Source: JABDBK01 sp964453575
Lineage (GTDB): Bacteria; Pseudomonadota; Gammaproteobacteria; DSM-16500
Assembly (NCBI GenBank): GCA_964453575.1
Contig: CAYVRW010000110.1
Location: forward strand, 1-6,814
Direction: 5' to 3'
Length of the DNA: 6,814 nt
Part shown: one piece after another, positions 1-6,128 of the stretch
Numbering within the stretch: the first letter of the stretch is position 1
Layout of the letters: each line of letters opens with the position of its first letter
Made by a program: the position numbers and the translations under genes
The notes under the pieces: generated by a model
What the model saw: the letters and a program-made list of their open reading frames with translations, nothing else
The model's database searches: none
Told to the model about the DNA's origin: nothing

Positions 1-959
1 ACCTTGCGGCCATACATAAATAATCCCGCAATCACCCCCAAGCAGCCTGCCAGCATAATACCGCTTAACAACAAGCCGTCATGCATAGGATTGCCTGAGC
101 TCACCAAACTTAGGACTCCTGCAACAGGGCCCACTGCAATGGCCACATCATTTGATCCATGTGCAAACACCATCGCACAGGCCGTGAATGCCATTAAGAC
201 ACTAAACATGCCTTCGATATAAATAAATTGAGTATGGCGGCTGAAATTCGTGCGCATGCGTAATTGCCGCATGGCAATCAAACCTACTAGCATCACAATC
301 ACCACAGTTAAAGCAACAGCAGCAAAGGTTTGCCATGCGGTCAGATCAATATGAAAATGATGCAACCCTTTCACCGTCGTCATAAAAGCAAGCACAATAC
401 CGACTAATAATAAATAAAACGGAACAAGGTATTTAGCAGATACAAAAGGATTTTCATGGGCCAAAATCCAGCGTCGAATAGAAATAAATAAAAGAAAAGC
501 TGTAACACCTGCAATCAAAGGTGAACTTATCCAACTGATAGCAATGAACCCTACTTTGCGCCAATGAACAGCATTAAATCCTAGCATAATGGCACCTACA
601 CCCACCAAGGCACCGACAATGGAATTAGTGATCGATACCGGCATCCCTAAAATACTGGCAATGGTAATCCAGGTAGCACCTGCAAACAAAACCGATAGCA
701 TGGCATAAACTAAATAGTGCGGAGCAAAACTATTCATATCAATGATACCACCGCGAATGGTATCAGAAACTTCATTGCCTCCCAGAAATGCCCCAGCAAT
801 TTCAAAGACAATGGCAATTAACATCGCCTGTTTAACGGAAATAGCACGAGAACCCATGGCAGTGCTCATGATATTTGCTAAATCGTTGGCGCCTATCCCC
901 CATGTCATCCATAAACCGACGACACAAGCGAGCGCTACAAAAATGACACCGTATTCCAT
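1..959 (-). CDS. pit: PiT-family inorganic phosphate permease, C-terminus cut by window edge
   Basis: This is an inner-membrane low-affinity phosphate transporter of the PiT family, which in bacteria generally takes up metal-phosphate by cation symport. Translating the minus strand from the ATG at 959-957 gives 319 uninterrupted codons that run off the left edge, so the C-terminal end is missing. Both copies of the family's duplicated signature are visible: GIGANDLANIMSTAMGS at residues 21-37 and FAHGSNDVAIAVGP at about 265-278. The rest is mostly hydrophobic membrane segments, with a basic loop (RQLRMRTNFSRH) around residues 231-242 between the two halves. The gene starts 11 bases after the DUF47 stop, and only a weak GAGAT lies upstream, so translation is probably coupled to the preceding gene. 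DUF47 proteins are the usual genomic partner of Pit permeases. The family is certain; phosphate as substrate is inferred from family and neighbour, and the PitA/PitB distinction cannot be made. Confidence 0.95.
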   Translation of the reverse strand, partial: MEYGVIFVALACVVGLWMTWGIGANDLANIMSTAMGSRAISVKQAMLIAIVFEIAGAFLGGNEVSDTIRGGIIDMNSFAPHYLVYAMLSVLFAGATWITIASILGMPVSITNSIVGALVGVGAIMLGFNAVHWRKVGFIAISWISSPLIAGVTAFLLFISIRRWILAHENPFVSAKYLVPFYLLLVGIVLAFMTTVKGLHHFHIDLTAWQTFAAVALTVVIVMLVGLIAMRQLRMRTNFSRHTQFIYIEGMFSVLMAFTACAMVFAHGSNDVAIAVGPVAGVLSLVSSGNPMHDGLLLSGIMLAGCLGVIAGLFMYGRK

Positions 960-970
960 GAACAATTATC

Positions 971-1648
971 TCATTTGGCTAATAAAATTTGTAAGTGATC
1001 GCCGATCTCACGTGCATCATCTGCAAGATCTCCAGTCCACTCAATGATTTTATAAAGAAACATGACATCAACAGGTGGAAGCGATTTTTCTAAACTGAAT
1101 AAAACAAGACGTAATTGATTACCCAAATCATCAGTAGCATGCTCAATTGCAGTTAACTTTGTAATCATGCTATCAACTATTTTTATTTCATTGCCGCTAA
1201 AACCCGTTTCAAGTAATTCATCTAATTCATGAATAGCGGTATTAGCTTGAGCAGATGCATCAATGTTACGTTTTAAAAATTCAATATAATGCGACACCAT
1301 GGCATCTGGAAAACTCATTTTTCTTCCCAATACCATGCCTGCAACATCTTTTGCTTTGTTAGCTAATGCATCTTGTATTTCTAACAATTCCAATAAGTCA
1401 CTGCGTGAAAATGACATAAACAAACTGTTGGGTAAATGCAGCCTGATGTCACGTTTCATCGTGTCAGCTTCGTTTTCCAGGCGCACAATATCTTTATGCA
1501 GCACCTCAACGCGAGCCCAATCTTTTGCGAAAACAGCATCAAAAAAAGGCTGAAGCTGCTTTACACATGCATGTACCTTGGCCATATGCTCCTCAAGCGG
1601 GCGTATGGGTGAGCGGCCAAACATGTTTAAAAAAGGTGTTGTAGGCAT
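971..1648 (-). CDS. DUF47 / TIGR00153-family PhoU-like Pit accessory protein
   Basis: This 225-residue protein belongs to the DUF47 (TIGR00153) family, distant relatives of PhoU that are commonly encoded beside Pit phosphate permeases and are thought to modulate them. It should be cytosolic or membrane-associated: no signal peptide or transmembrane segment is visible, and the sequence reads as amphipathic helices throughout. Acidic PhoU-like patches that may bind metal are ENEAD near residues 58-62, EHATDD near 169-174, and EWTGDLADD near 203-211. The N-terminal FGRSPIRPLEEHM segment is typical of the family, and the length matches the usual 215-230. The ATG start is supported by a strong GGAGGA Shine-Dalgarno at 1657-1662, 8 bases upstream. 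The gene lies 30 bases after gap and 11 bases before pit. The family call is firm; its biochemical role is inferred from the neighbouring permease, as DUF47 proteins are poorly characterised. Confidence 0.92.
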   Translation of the reverse strand: MPTTPFLNMFGRSPIRPLEEHMAKVHACVKQLQPFFDAVFAKDWARVEVLHKDIVRLENEADTMKRDIRLHLPNSLFMSFSRSDLLELLEIQDALANKAKDVAGMVLGRKMSFPDAMVSHYIEFLKRNIDASAQANTAIHELDELLETGFSGNEIKIVDSMITKLTAIEHATDDLGNQLRLVLFSLEKSLPPVDVMFLYKIIEWTGDLADDAREIGDHLQILLAK

Positions 1649-1678
1649 ATATTGTATCCTCCGGGAGAGGGGAAATTA

Positions 1679-2677
1679 TTATATATAAACTTTAGTGACA
1701 TCTAACATACGATTTGAAAAACCCCATTCATTATCATACCAAGATAGCACTTTGACTAAATTGCCAATGACTTTAGTGTATGAAACATCAAAAGTTGATG
1801 ATGCTGGATTATGATTAAAATCCACGGAAACCAAAGGAGCACTATTGATTTCCAGTATGCCTTTCAATGAGCCTTCTGCAGCGTCACGCATCATTTTATT
1901 CACTTCATCAACCGTGGTATCACGTTTTGCAATAAAGGTGAAATCAATCACGGATACATTAATCGTAGGAACACGCACTGCAAAACCATCTAATTTGCCG
2001 CTTAATTCAGGAATTACCAAACCTACTGCAGATGCGGCCCCAGTGCTGGTTGGAATCATGGAATGCGCTGCCGCACGTGCACGGCGTAAATCGGTATGAT
2101 AAACGTCGATTAAAGCTTGATCATTCGTGTATGAATGCACGGTATTCATTAAACCTTTTTCAATGCCTAAACCTTCATGCAACACTTTTACCAATGGTGC
2201 TAAACAATTGGTTGTGCATGATGCATTAGAAATCACGGTATCCGTTTTTTTAAGTGTCTTATGATTGACGCCATACACGATGGTTGCATCCACACCGGTT
2301 GCAGGTGCTGAAATTAAAACTTTTTTTGCACCGGCTTCAAGATGCGCTGATGCTTTTTCTTTGCTGGTAAAAAATCCTGTACACTCCAATACAACATCAA
2401 TGTTTAATTCTTTCCAGGGTAATTTTTTAGGATCACGTTCTGCAACCACACGAATTTTATCGCCGTTAACGACAAGATCATTTCCCGCAACGCTCACTTC
2501 ACCCGGAAATTTACCATGGGTTGTATCATAGCGTGTTAAATGCGCATTGGTATTCACATCACCCAAATCATTAATTGCTACGATTTGTATGTCAGGATAA
2601 CGCTTGGACTCATAATGGGCACGTAAAATATTACGTCCAATACGGCCATAGCCATTAATTGCAACACGAATAGTCAT
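1679..2677 (-). CDS. gap: Type I glyceraldehyde-3-phosphate dehydrogenase
   Basis: This 332-residue protein catalyses reversible oxidative phosphorylation of glyceraldehyde 3-phosphate to 1,3-bisphosphoglycerate with NAD(P) and inorganic phosphate, in cytosolic glycolysis or gluconeogenesis. The N-terminal Rossmann domain has NGYGRIGRN (residues 8-16) and INDLGD (35-40). The catalytic domain has SNASCTTNCLAP with nucleophile Cys154, TVHSYTNDQ with base His181, LRRARAAA (197-204) and the C-terminal WYDNEWGFSNRM. SYTNDQ argues for GAPDH rather than erythrose-4-phosphate dehydrogenase, but YHTDLRR, PTINVSVID and VDFNHNP resemble Epd-type proteins, so some relatives may be labelled epd. Asp37-Leu38 suggests NAD use, whereas the usual Leu-Pro cofactor-selectivity pair appears to be Val192-Tyr193. 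The start lies 13 bases after the tkt stop, with an AGGAGA Shine-Dalgarno in that gap, indicating cotranscription with tkt. The length is normal and the frame intact. Confidence 0.96.
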   Translation of the reverse strand: MTIRVAINGYGRIGRNILRAHYESKRYPDIQIVAINDLGDVNTNAHLTRYDTTHGKFPGEVSVAGNDLVVNGDKIRVVAERDPKKLPWKELNIDVVLECTGFFTSKEKASAHLEAGAKKVLISAPATGVDATIVYGVNHKTLKKTDTVISNASCTTNCLAPLVKVLHEGLGIEKGLMNTVHSYTNDQALIDVYHTDLRRARAAAHSMIPTSTGAASAVGLVIPELSGKLDGFAVRVPTINVSVIDFTFIAKRDTTVDEVNKMMRDAAEGSLKGILEINSAPLVSVDFNHNPASSTFDVSYTKVIGNLVKVLSWYDNEWGFSNRMLDVTKVYI

Positions 2678-2690
2678 GCGTCTCTCTCCT

Positions 2691-4694
2691 CTACTGAATT
2701 AAACTCATCATATTTTTTGCAACAGTCACGATATGTTCGACTGTTAAACCACATTCTCTATAAACATCTTTAGCAGGCGCTGAAGCACCAAATCGATCAA
2801 TTCCAATCACACAGCCTTCGGTCCCTACAAACTTATACCACCCATCCGTTGCGGAAGCCTCAATGGCGATACGTGCAACCACATTTTTAGGTAATACACT
2901 TTCTTGATACGCCAAATCTTGCGCTAAATACACGTCTGTCGATGGTATGGACACAATACGCACCTTTATTCCTGCTTGACTAAGCAGTAATCCCGCATCA
3001 ACGGCAAGCCCTACTTCCGAACCGGTTGCCATCATAATCATTTCAGGGTGTCCATTGCAATCTTTTAGAACATAACCGCCCTTATGAATATTCGCTAACG
3101 CTTTAGCATCCCGCTCCTGGAAAGGCACATTTTGTCTGGAAAATAATAAACAGGTTGCGCCTTGATGTTCTATGGCTTTTTGCCAGGCGACTGCTGATTC
3201 TACTCCATCGCAAGGACGCCAAACAGACAAGCCTGGGATCATACGTAAACTAGGCCCATGTTCAATGGATTGATGGGTAGGCCCATCTTCACCTAAACCA
3301 ATGGAATCATGTGTATATACAAAAATAACCCGCGCTTTCATCATGGCAGCCAACCGTACTGCATTGCGCGCATAATCTGAAAACGTTAAAAATGTACCGC
3401 CAAAAGGCAGCAATGCACCATAGAGTGCCAAACCATTCATAATGGCTGACATACCAAATTCGCGCACACCATAATGAATATATTGCCCTTCCGGGGTTTC
3501 TTTAGAAAAGGGTTTAACACCCGTCCAATGGGTAAGATTAGACTCTGATAAATCAGCAGAGCCGCCCATGAGTTCGGGTAATAGTTTAGTAAAATGATTA
3601 ATACAAAGCTGTGAGGCTTTGCGCGTAGCCATGGTTTCTTTTTTCTCATTCATGGCATGGACTAAGTCATTTGCGACACTTGACCAATTCTCAGGTAAAC
3701 GCTTTTCTAAACGTCTTATTAACTCATTCGCCAAATCAGGATACGCTTTTTGATAGTCGGCAAAAAGGGCATGCCATTGGTCTTCCGCTTTTCTGCCTTT
3801 ATCGCGTGCATCCCAAGCTTTATAAACAGTTTCAGGAACTTCAAAAGGTGCATAAGGCCAGTCAAGTTTAGCCCGTGCAGCGGCAATTTCTGCATCACCC
3901 AAAGGTGCGCCATGGACTTTGGAGGTACCCGCAAGATTAGGCGCACCAAAACCGATACGCGTTTGGCAGCAAATAATACTGGGTTTATCTTTAACCGATT
4001 GTGCTTCAATAATGGCTTTCTGCACCGCTTCTGCATCGTGACCATCAACATTTGCCACCACATGCCAGCCATAACTTTGGAACCGTAATGGCGTATTATC
4101 GGTAAACCATCCTTTTACATGGCCATCAATAGAAATTTCATTATCATCATAAAAAACAATGAGCTTGCCTAAACCATACGTCCCTGCCAACGAACAAGCT
4201 TCATGGGAAATACCTTCCATCAAGCAGCCGTCGCCGACAAAGGCATAAGTATGATGATCAATAATGGGAAAACCTTCACGATTGAATTGTTTCGCCAAAT
4301 GCATTTCTGCCATGGCCATACCAACCGCATTCGCAAGCCCCTGACCTAATGGGCCTGTGGTCGTTTCAACGCCGGGGGTATCACCGTATTCAGGATGGCC
4401 GGGAGTCTTTGAGTGCAGCTGACGAAAATGCTTTAAATCATCGATACTTACATCATAACCAGTCAAATGCAATACGGCATACAACAACATACAGCCATGG
4501 CCATTAGATAATACAAACCTATCTCTATTTAACCAATGAGGATTAGATGGATTATGTCGTATGAAATCATTCCATAAAACTTCGGCAATATCCGCCATTC
4601 CCATGGGCATGCCAGGATGGCCTGAATTAGCTTTTTGTACGGCATCCATGCTTAAAAACCGAATAGCGTTAGCATTATCGCGACGAGAAGGCAT
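2691..4694 (-). CDS. tkt: Transketolase
   Basis: Transketolase is a cytosolic thiamine-diphosphate enzyme that moves two-carbon ketol units between sugar phosphates, joining the pentose phosphate pathway to glycolysis. The 667-residue length matches the E. coli enzyme (about 663). The N-terminal cofactor domain has SGHPGMPMGMADIAEVLW (His26), LSNGHG (His66), GPLGQGLANAVG (114-125), GDGCLMEGISHEA (154-166, metal-binding Asp155) and DDN at 183-185. The pyrimidine domain has YGVREFGM with catalytic Glu412, VYTHDSIGLGEDGPTHQ (459-475) and the phosphate-binding SRQN at 519-522. The C-terminal domain includes ATGSEV and IPSTD. An in-frame stop lies just upstream of the ATG at 4694, and a GGGGGT purine run about 6 bases upstream serves as Shine-Dalgarno, so the start is secure. 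It is the first gene of the minus-strand operon and diverges from metK. Its product glyceraldehyde 3-phosphate is the substrate of the next gene, gap. Confidence 0.97.
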   Translation of the reverse strand: MPSRRDNANAIRFLSMDAVQKANSGHPGMPMGMADIAEVLWNDFIRHNPSNPHWLNRDRFVLSNGHGCMLLYAVLHLTGYDVSIDDLKHFRQLHSKTPGHPEYGDTPGVETTTGPLGQGLANAVGMAMAEMHLAKQFNREGFPIIDHHTYAFVGDGCLMEGISHEACSLAGTYGLGKLIVFYDDNEISIDGHVKGWFTDNTPLRFQSYGWHVVANVDGHDAEAVQKAIIEAQSVKDKPSIICCQTRIGFGAPNLAGTSKVHGAPLGDAEIAAARAKLDWPYAPFEVPETVYKAWDARDKGRKAEDQWHALFADYQKAYPDLANELIRRLEKRLPENWSSVANDLVHAMNEKKETMATRKASQLCINHFTKLLPELMGGSADLSESNLTHWTGVKPFSKETPEGQYIHYGVREFGMSAIMNGLALYGALLPFGGTFLTFSDYARNAVRLAAMMKARVIFVYTHDSIGLGEDGPTHQSIEHGPSLRMIPGLSVWRPCDGVESAVAWQKAIEHQGATCLLFSRQNVPFQERDAKALANIHKGGYVLKDCNGHPEMIMMATGSEVGLAVDAGLLLSQAGIKVRIVSIPSTDVYLAQDLAYQESVLPKNVVARIAIEASATDGWYKFVGTEGCVIGIDRFGASAPAKDVYRECGLTVEHIVTVAKNMMSLIQ

Positions 4695-4723
4695 CGCTTG
4701 ACCCCCAGTTAAAATAAATGTGG

Positions 4724-4752
4724 ATCATACCTTTTTTGCGGGTAGGTGCATA
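4724..4752 (-). promoter_or_regulatory. Candidate sigma70 promoter for tkt operon
   Basis: On the minus strand a TATGAT box (4724-4729) lies 17 bases downstream of TATGCA (4747-4752), which matches the -35 consensus at only three of six positions. It would start transcription about 20-25 bases before the Shine-Dalgarno. A second -10-like box, TATACT at 4752-4757, is an alternative but has no recognisable -35. The call rests on pattern alone and is weak. Confidence 0.3.
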
Positions 4753-4761
4753 GTATAAATC

Positions 4762-4796
4762 CCCTCTCCTAGAGCGTTTTTTGCGATGGGAGAGGG
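4762..4796. repeat. GGGAGAGGG-type inverted repeat (hairpin)
   Basis: CCCTCTCC at 4762-4769 and GGAGAGGG at 4789-4796 form a perfect 8-base stem around a 19-base loop containing a run of six T. The right arm continues into a further GGGTGAGGG at 4801-4809. This resembles the GGGAGAGGG...GGGTGAGGG repeats that I recall being dispersed between genes in many proteobacterial genomes, so it may be a copy of a genome-wide palindromic unit rather than a gene-specific signal. The same nine bases GGGAGAGGG recur at 1663-1671 between gap and the DUF47 gene. Confidence 0.6.
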
Positions 4797-4845
4797 ATAA
4801 GGGTGAGGGTGCTTATGATCTACACGTACTTGCCAAAAAAACTCC

Positions 4846-4874
4846 GTGAATATTATCAAAAAAATGCGTATGAT
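4846..4874 (+). promoter_or_regulatory. Candidate sigma70 promoter for metK-ahcY
   Basis: A TATGAT box at 4869-4874 lies 17 bases after a poor -35 match, GTGAAT (4846-4851), and would give a leader of roughly 40 bases. Alternatives are TTGCCA (4830-4835) with TATTAT (4851-4856) at a short 15-base spacing, and TTTACT (4881-4886) with TAAAAT (4904-4909) at 17 bases; the last would start too close to the Shine-Dalgarno. The sequence does not decide between them. Confidence 0.25.
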
Positions 4875-4923
4875 GCAGGATTTACTTTACCCTATTTTGT
4901 ACATAAAATAATCAGGACGAACT

Positions 4924-6111
4924 ATGCAAAAAGAATTTTTGTTTACTTCTGAGTCAGTCTCTGAAGGCCATCCCGACAAAATTGCCGACCAAATATCGGA
5001 TGCCATTTTAGATGCGATCTTAACTCAAGATAAAGCAGCACGTGTTGCTTGTGAAACCTTTGTCAAAACCGGCATGGTGTTAGTAGGCGGTGAAATCACC
5101 ACCTCTGCCTGGGTTGACATTGAACAAATTACTCGCCAAGTCATCAGAGATATTGGCTATAACAGCTCTGCTATGGGCTTTGATTGGGAATCTTGTGCGG
5201 TGATGTCTGCCATAGGCAAACAATCGCAAGATATTGCTCAAGGCGTAGATAGAACCAGCAATGAACAACAAGGCGCTGGCGACCAAGGATTAATGTTTGG
5301 TTATGCTAGCAACGAAACGTCCGTACTCATGCCTGCACCGATTTATTACGCACATGAGTTAGTCAAGCGCCAGGCTGAATTACGCAAAGAAGATGTGCTT
5401 GGCTGGTTGCGGCCGGATGCGAAAAGCCAAATTACTTTCCGTTATATTGATGACAAACCAGTAGGCATTACTGCTGTTGTACTGTCCACTCAGCATGATC
5501 CGGATGTTGAACAACAATACTTGGTCGACGCTGTCATTGACGAAATCATTAAACCGGTGCTGCCTGCTGAATGGATTGATAAAAACACCAAATTCTATGT
5601 TAATCCCACCGGCCGTTTCGTCATTGGCGGACCTTTAGGTGATTGCGGATTAACTGGCCGCAAAATCATTGTTGATTCCTATGGCGGTATGGCGCGTCAT
5701 GGCGGCGGTTGTTTTTCTGGAAAAGATCCTTCCAAAGTCGACCGTTCAGCTGCTTACGCTGCACGTTATGTAGCAAAAAATATCGTTGCAGCCGGCATTG
5801 CTGATCGCTGTGAAATTCAAGTGTCTTATGCCATTGGCGTTGCTGAACCTATTTCCATCTATGTCGATACCTTTGGCACCGGAAAAATTTCCGATAAAAA
5901 AATCATTCAGCTGATACGCGAACATTTTGATTTACGCCCCTACGGAATTATTAAAATGCTCGATTTGCTTAAACCTATTTATCGTCAAACAGCAAGCTAC
6001 GGTCACTTTGGCCGCGAAGACATTAATGTAAGCTGGGAAAAAACCGATAAAGCCCAAGCGCTTCGAAAAGCTGCTCATCTTAATGGAGAAAACGTATGCA
6101 CAGCCAATTAA
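4924..6111 (+). CDS. metK: S-adenosylmethionine synthase (methionine adenosyltransferase)
   Basis: MetK makes S-adenosylmethionine from methionine and ATP, releasing phosphate and diphosphate; it is a cytosolic Mg/K-dependent tetramer. The 395-residue protein aligns by eye along its whole length with E. coli MetK (384). Visible are SEGHPDKIADQISDAILDAIL (His16, Asp18), the conserved KTGMVLVGGEITTSAWVD, signature GAGDQGLMFGYA (117-128), PDAKSQ (164-169), GRFVIGGPLGDCGLTGRKIIVD, the phosphate-loop signature GGGCFSGKDPSKVDRSAAY (260-278, with Cys263 where E. coli has Ala) and YGHFGRED near 359-366. AGGA at 4914-4917 precedes the ATG by 6 bases. The C-terminus extends about eight residues past the E. 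coli end, in DNA that also carries the ahcY ribosome binding site. It is the first gene of a plus-strand pair with ahcY. Function is certain from family conservation. Confidence 0.97.
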   Translation: MQKEFLFTSESVSEGHPDKIADQISDAILDAILTQDKAARVACETFVKTGMVLVGGEITTSAWVDIEQITRQVIRDIGYNSSAMGFDWESCAVMSAIGKQSQDIAQGVDRTSNEQQGAGDQGLMFGYASNETSVLMPAPIYYAHELVKRQAELRKEDVLGWLRPDAKSQITFRYIDDKPVGITAVVLSTQHDPDVEQQYLVDAVIDEIIKPVLPAEWIDKNTKFYVNPTGRFVIGGPLGDCGLTGRKIIVDSYGGMARHGGGCFSGKDPSKVDRSAAYAARYVAKNIVAAGIADRCEIQVSYAIGVAEPISIYVDTFGTGKISDKKIIQLIREHFDLRPYGIIKMLDLLKPIYRQTASYGHFGREDINVSWEKTDKAQALRKAAHLNGENVCTAN

Positions 6112-6128
6112 TAGAAGAGGTTATTATG
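6085..6128 (+). promoter_or_regulatory. Two alternative ribosome binding site/start pairs for ahcY
   Basis: Two in-frame ATGs ten codons apart each have a good Shine-Dalgarno. GGAG at 6085-6088 lies 7 bases before the ATG at 6096, inside the end of metK. GAGG at 6117-6120 lies 5 bases before the ATG at 6126, just past the metK stop. Both positions allow terminating metK ribosomes to re-initiate. The upstream ATG gives an N-terminus closer in length to the pseudomonad enzymes I remember, so I favour it slightly. Confidence 0.55.

Larger units (their letters stand above)
4719..4824. repeat. Imperfect 11-base inverted repeat flanking the hairpin
   Basis: TGTGGATCATA at 4719-4729 and TATGATCTACA at 4814-4824 are inverted copies matching at 10 of 11 bases, 84 bases apart, enclosing the GGGAGAGGG hairpin. 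The 106-base span could be a small palindromic element with terminal repeats, or two half-sites for a regulator acting on both divergent genes. No target-site duplication is visible outside the ends, and a chance match of this quality is not excluded. Confidence 0.35.
4695..4923. promoter_or_regulatory. Divergent tkt-metK intergenic control region
   Basis: This 229-base region separates two genes transcribed away from each other, so it must hold both start signals. It is AT-rich except for a GC-rich GGGAGAGGG-type patch in the middle. Visible are a GGGGGT run at 4703-4707 on the tkt side, an AGGA Shine-Dalgarno for metK at 4914-4917 (6 bases before its ATG), several TATGAT-like boxes, a hairpin-forming inverted repeat, and a longer inverted repeat that encloses it. 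I see no tRNA, no SAM riboswitch core and no convincing leader structure with a U-tract. No terminator is needed between divergent genes, so the hairpin is unlikely to end transcription. Confidence 0.7.

Noticed and set aside
742..1047. 101-codon plus-strand open frame over the pit start and DUF47 end
   Set aside because: It is antisense to pit and the 3' end of the DUF47 gene, both with clear family motifs; the composition is a mirror of membrane-protein codons and no Shine-Dalgarno or known domain is seen.
3719..4088. Open frames of 112-117 codons within tkt on both strands
   Set aside because: They lie wholly inside the transketolase coding region in other frames, show no recognisable motif, and are explained by the codon bias of tkt.
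4762..4796. Hairpin as a Rho-independent terminator
   Set aside because: The stem lies between divergent genes, so no transcript needs ending there, and no T-run follows the stem on either strand; the T-run is in the loop.
4795..4923. SAM riboswitch upstream of metK
   Set aside because: The leader is short and AT-rich, without the paired helices and conserved cores of known SAM riboswitch classes.
5080..5286. 68-codon minus-strand frame inside metK
   Set aside because: It is antisense to strongly conserved MetK sequence with no supporting start signal; a shadow frame.
6085..6128. SAH riboswitch upstream of ahcY
   Set aside because: The metK-ahcY junction overlaps or has a 14-base gap at most, leaving no room for the aptamer outside metK coding sequence, and none is visible.
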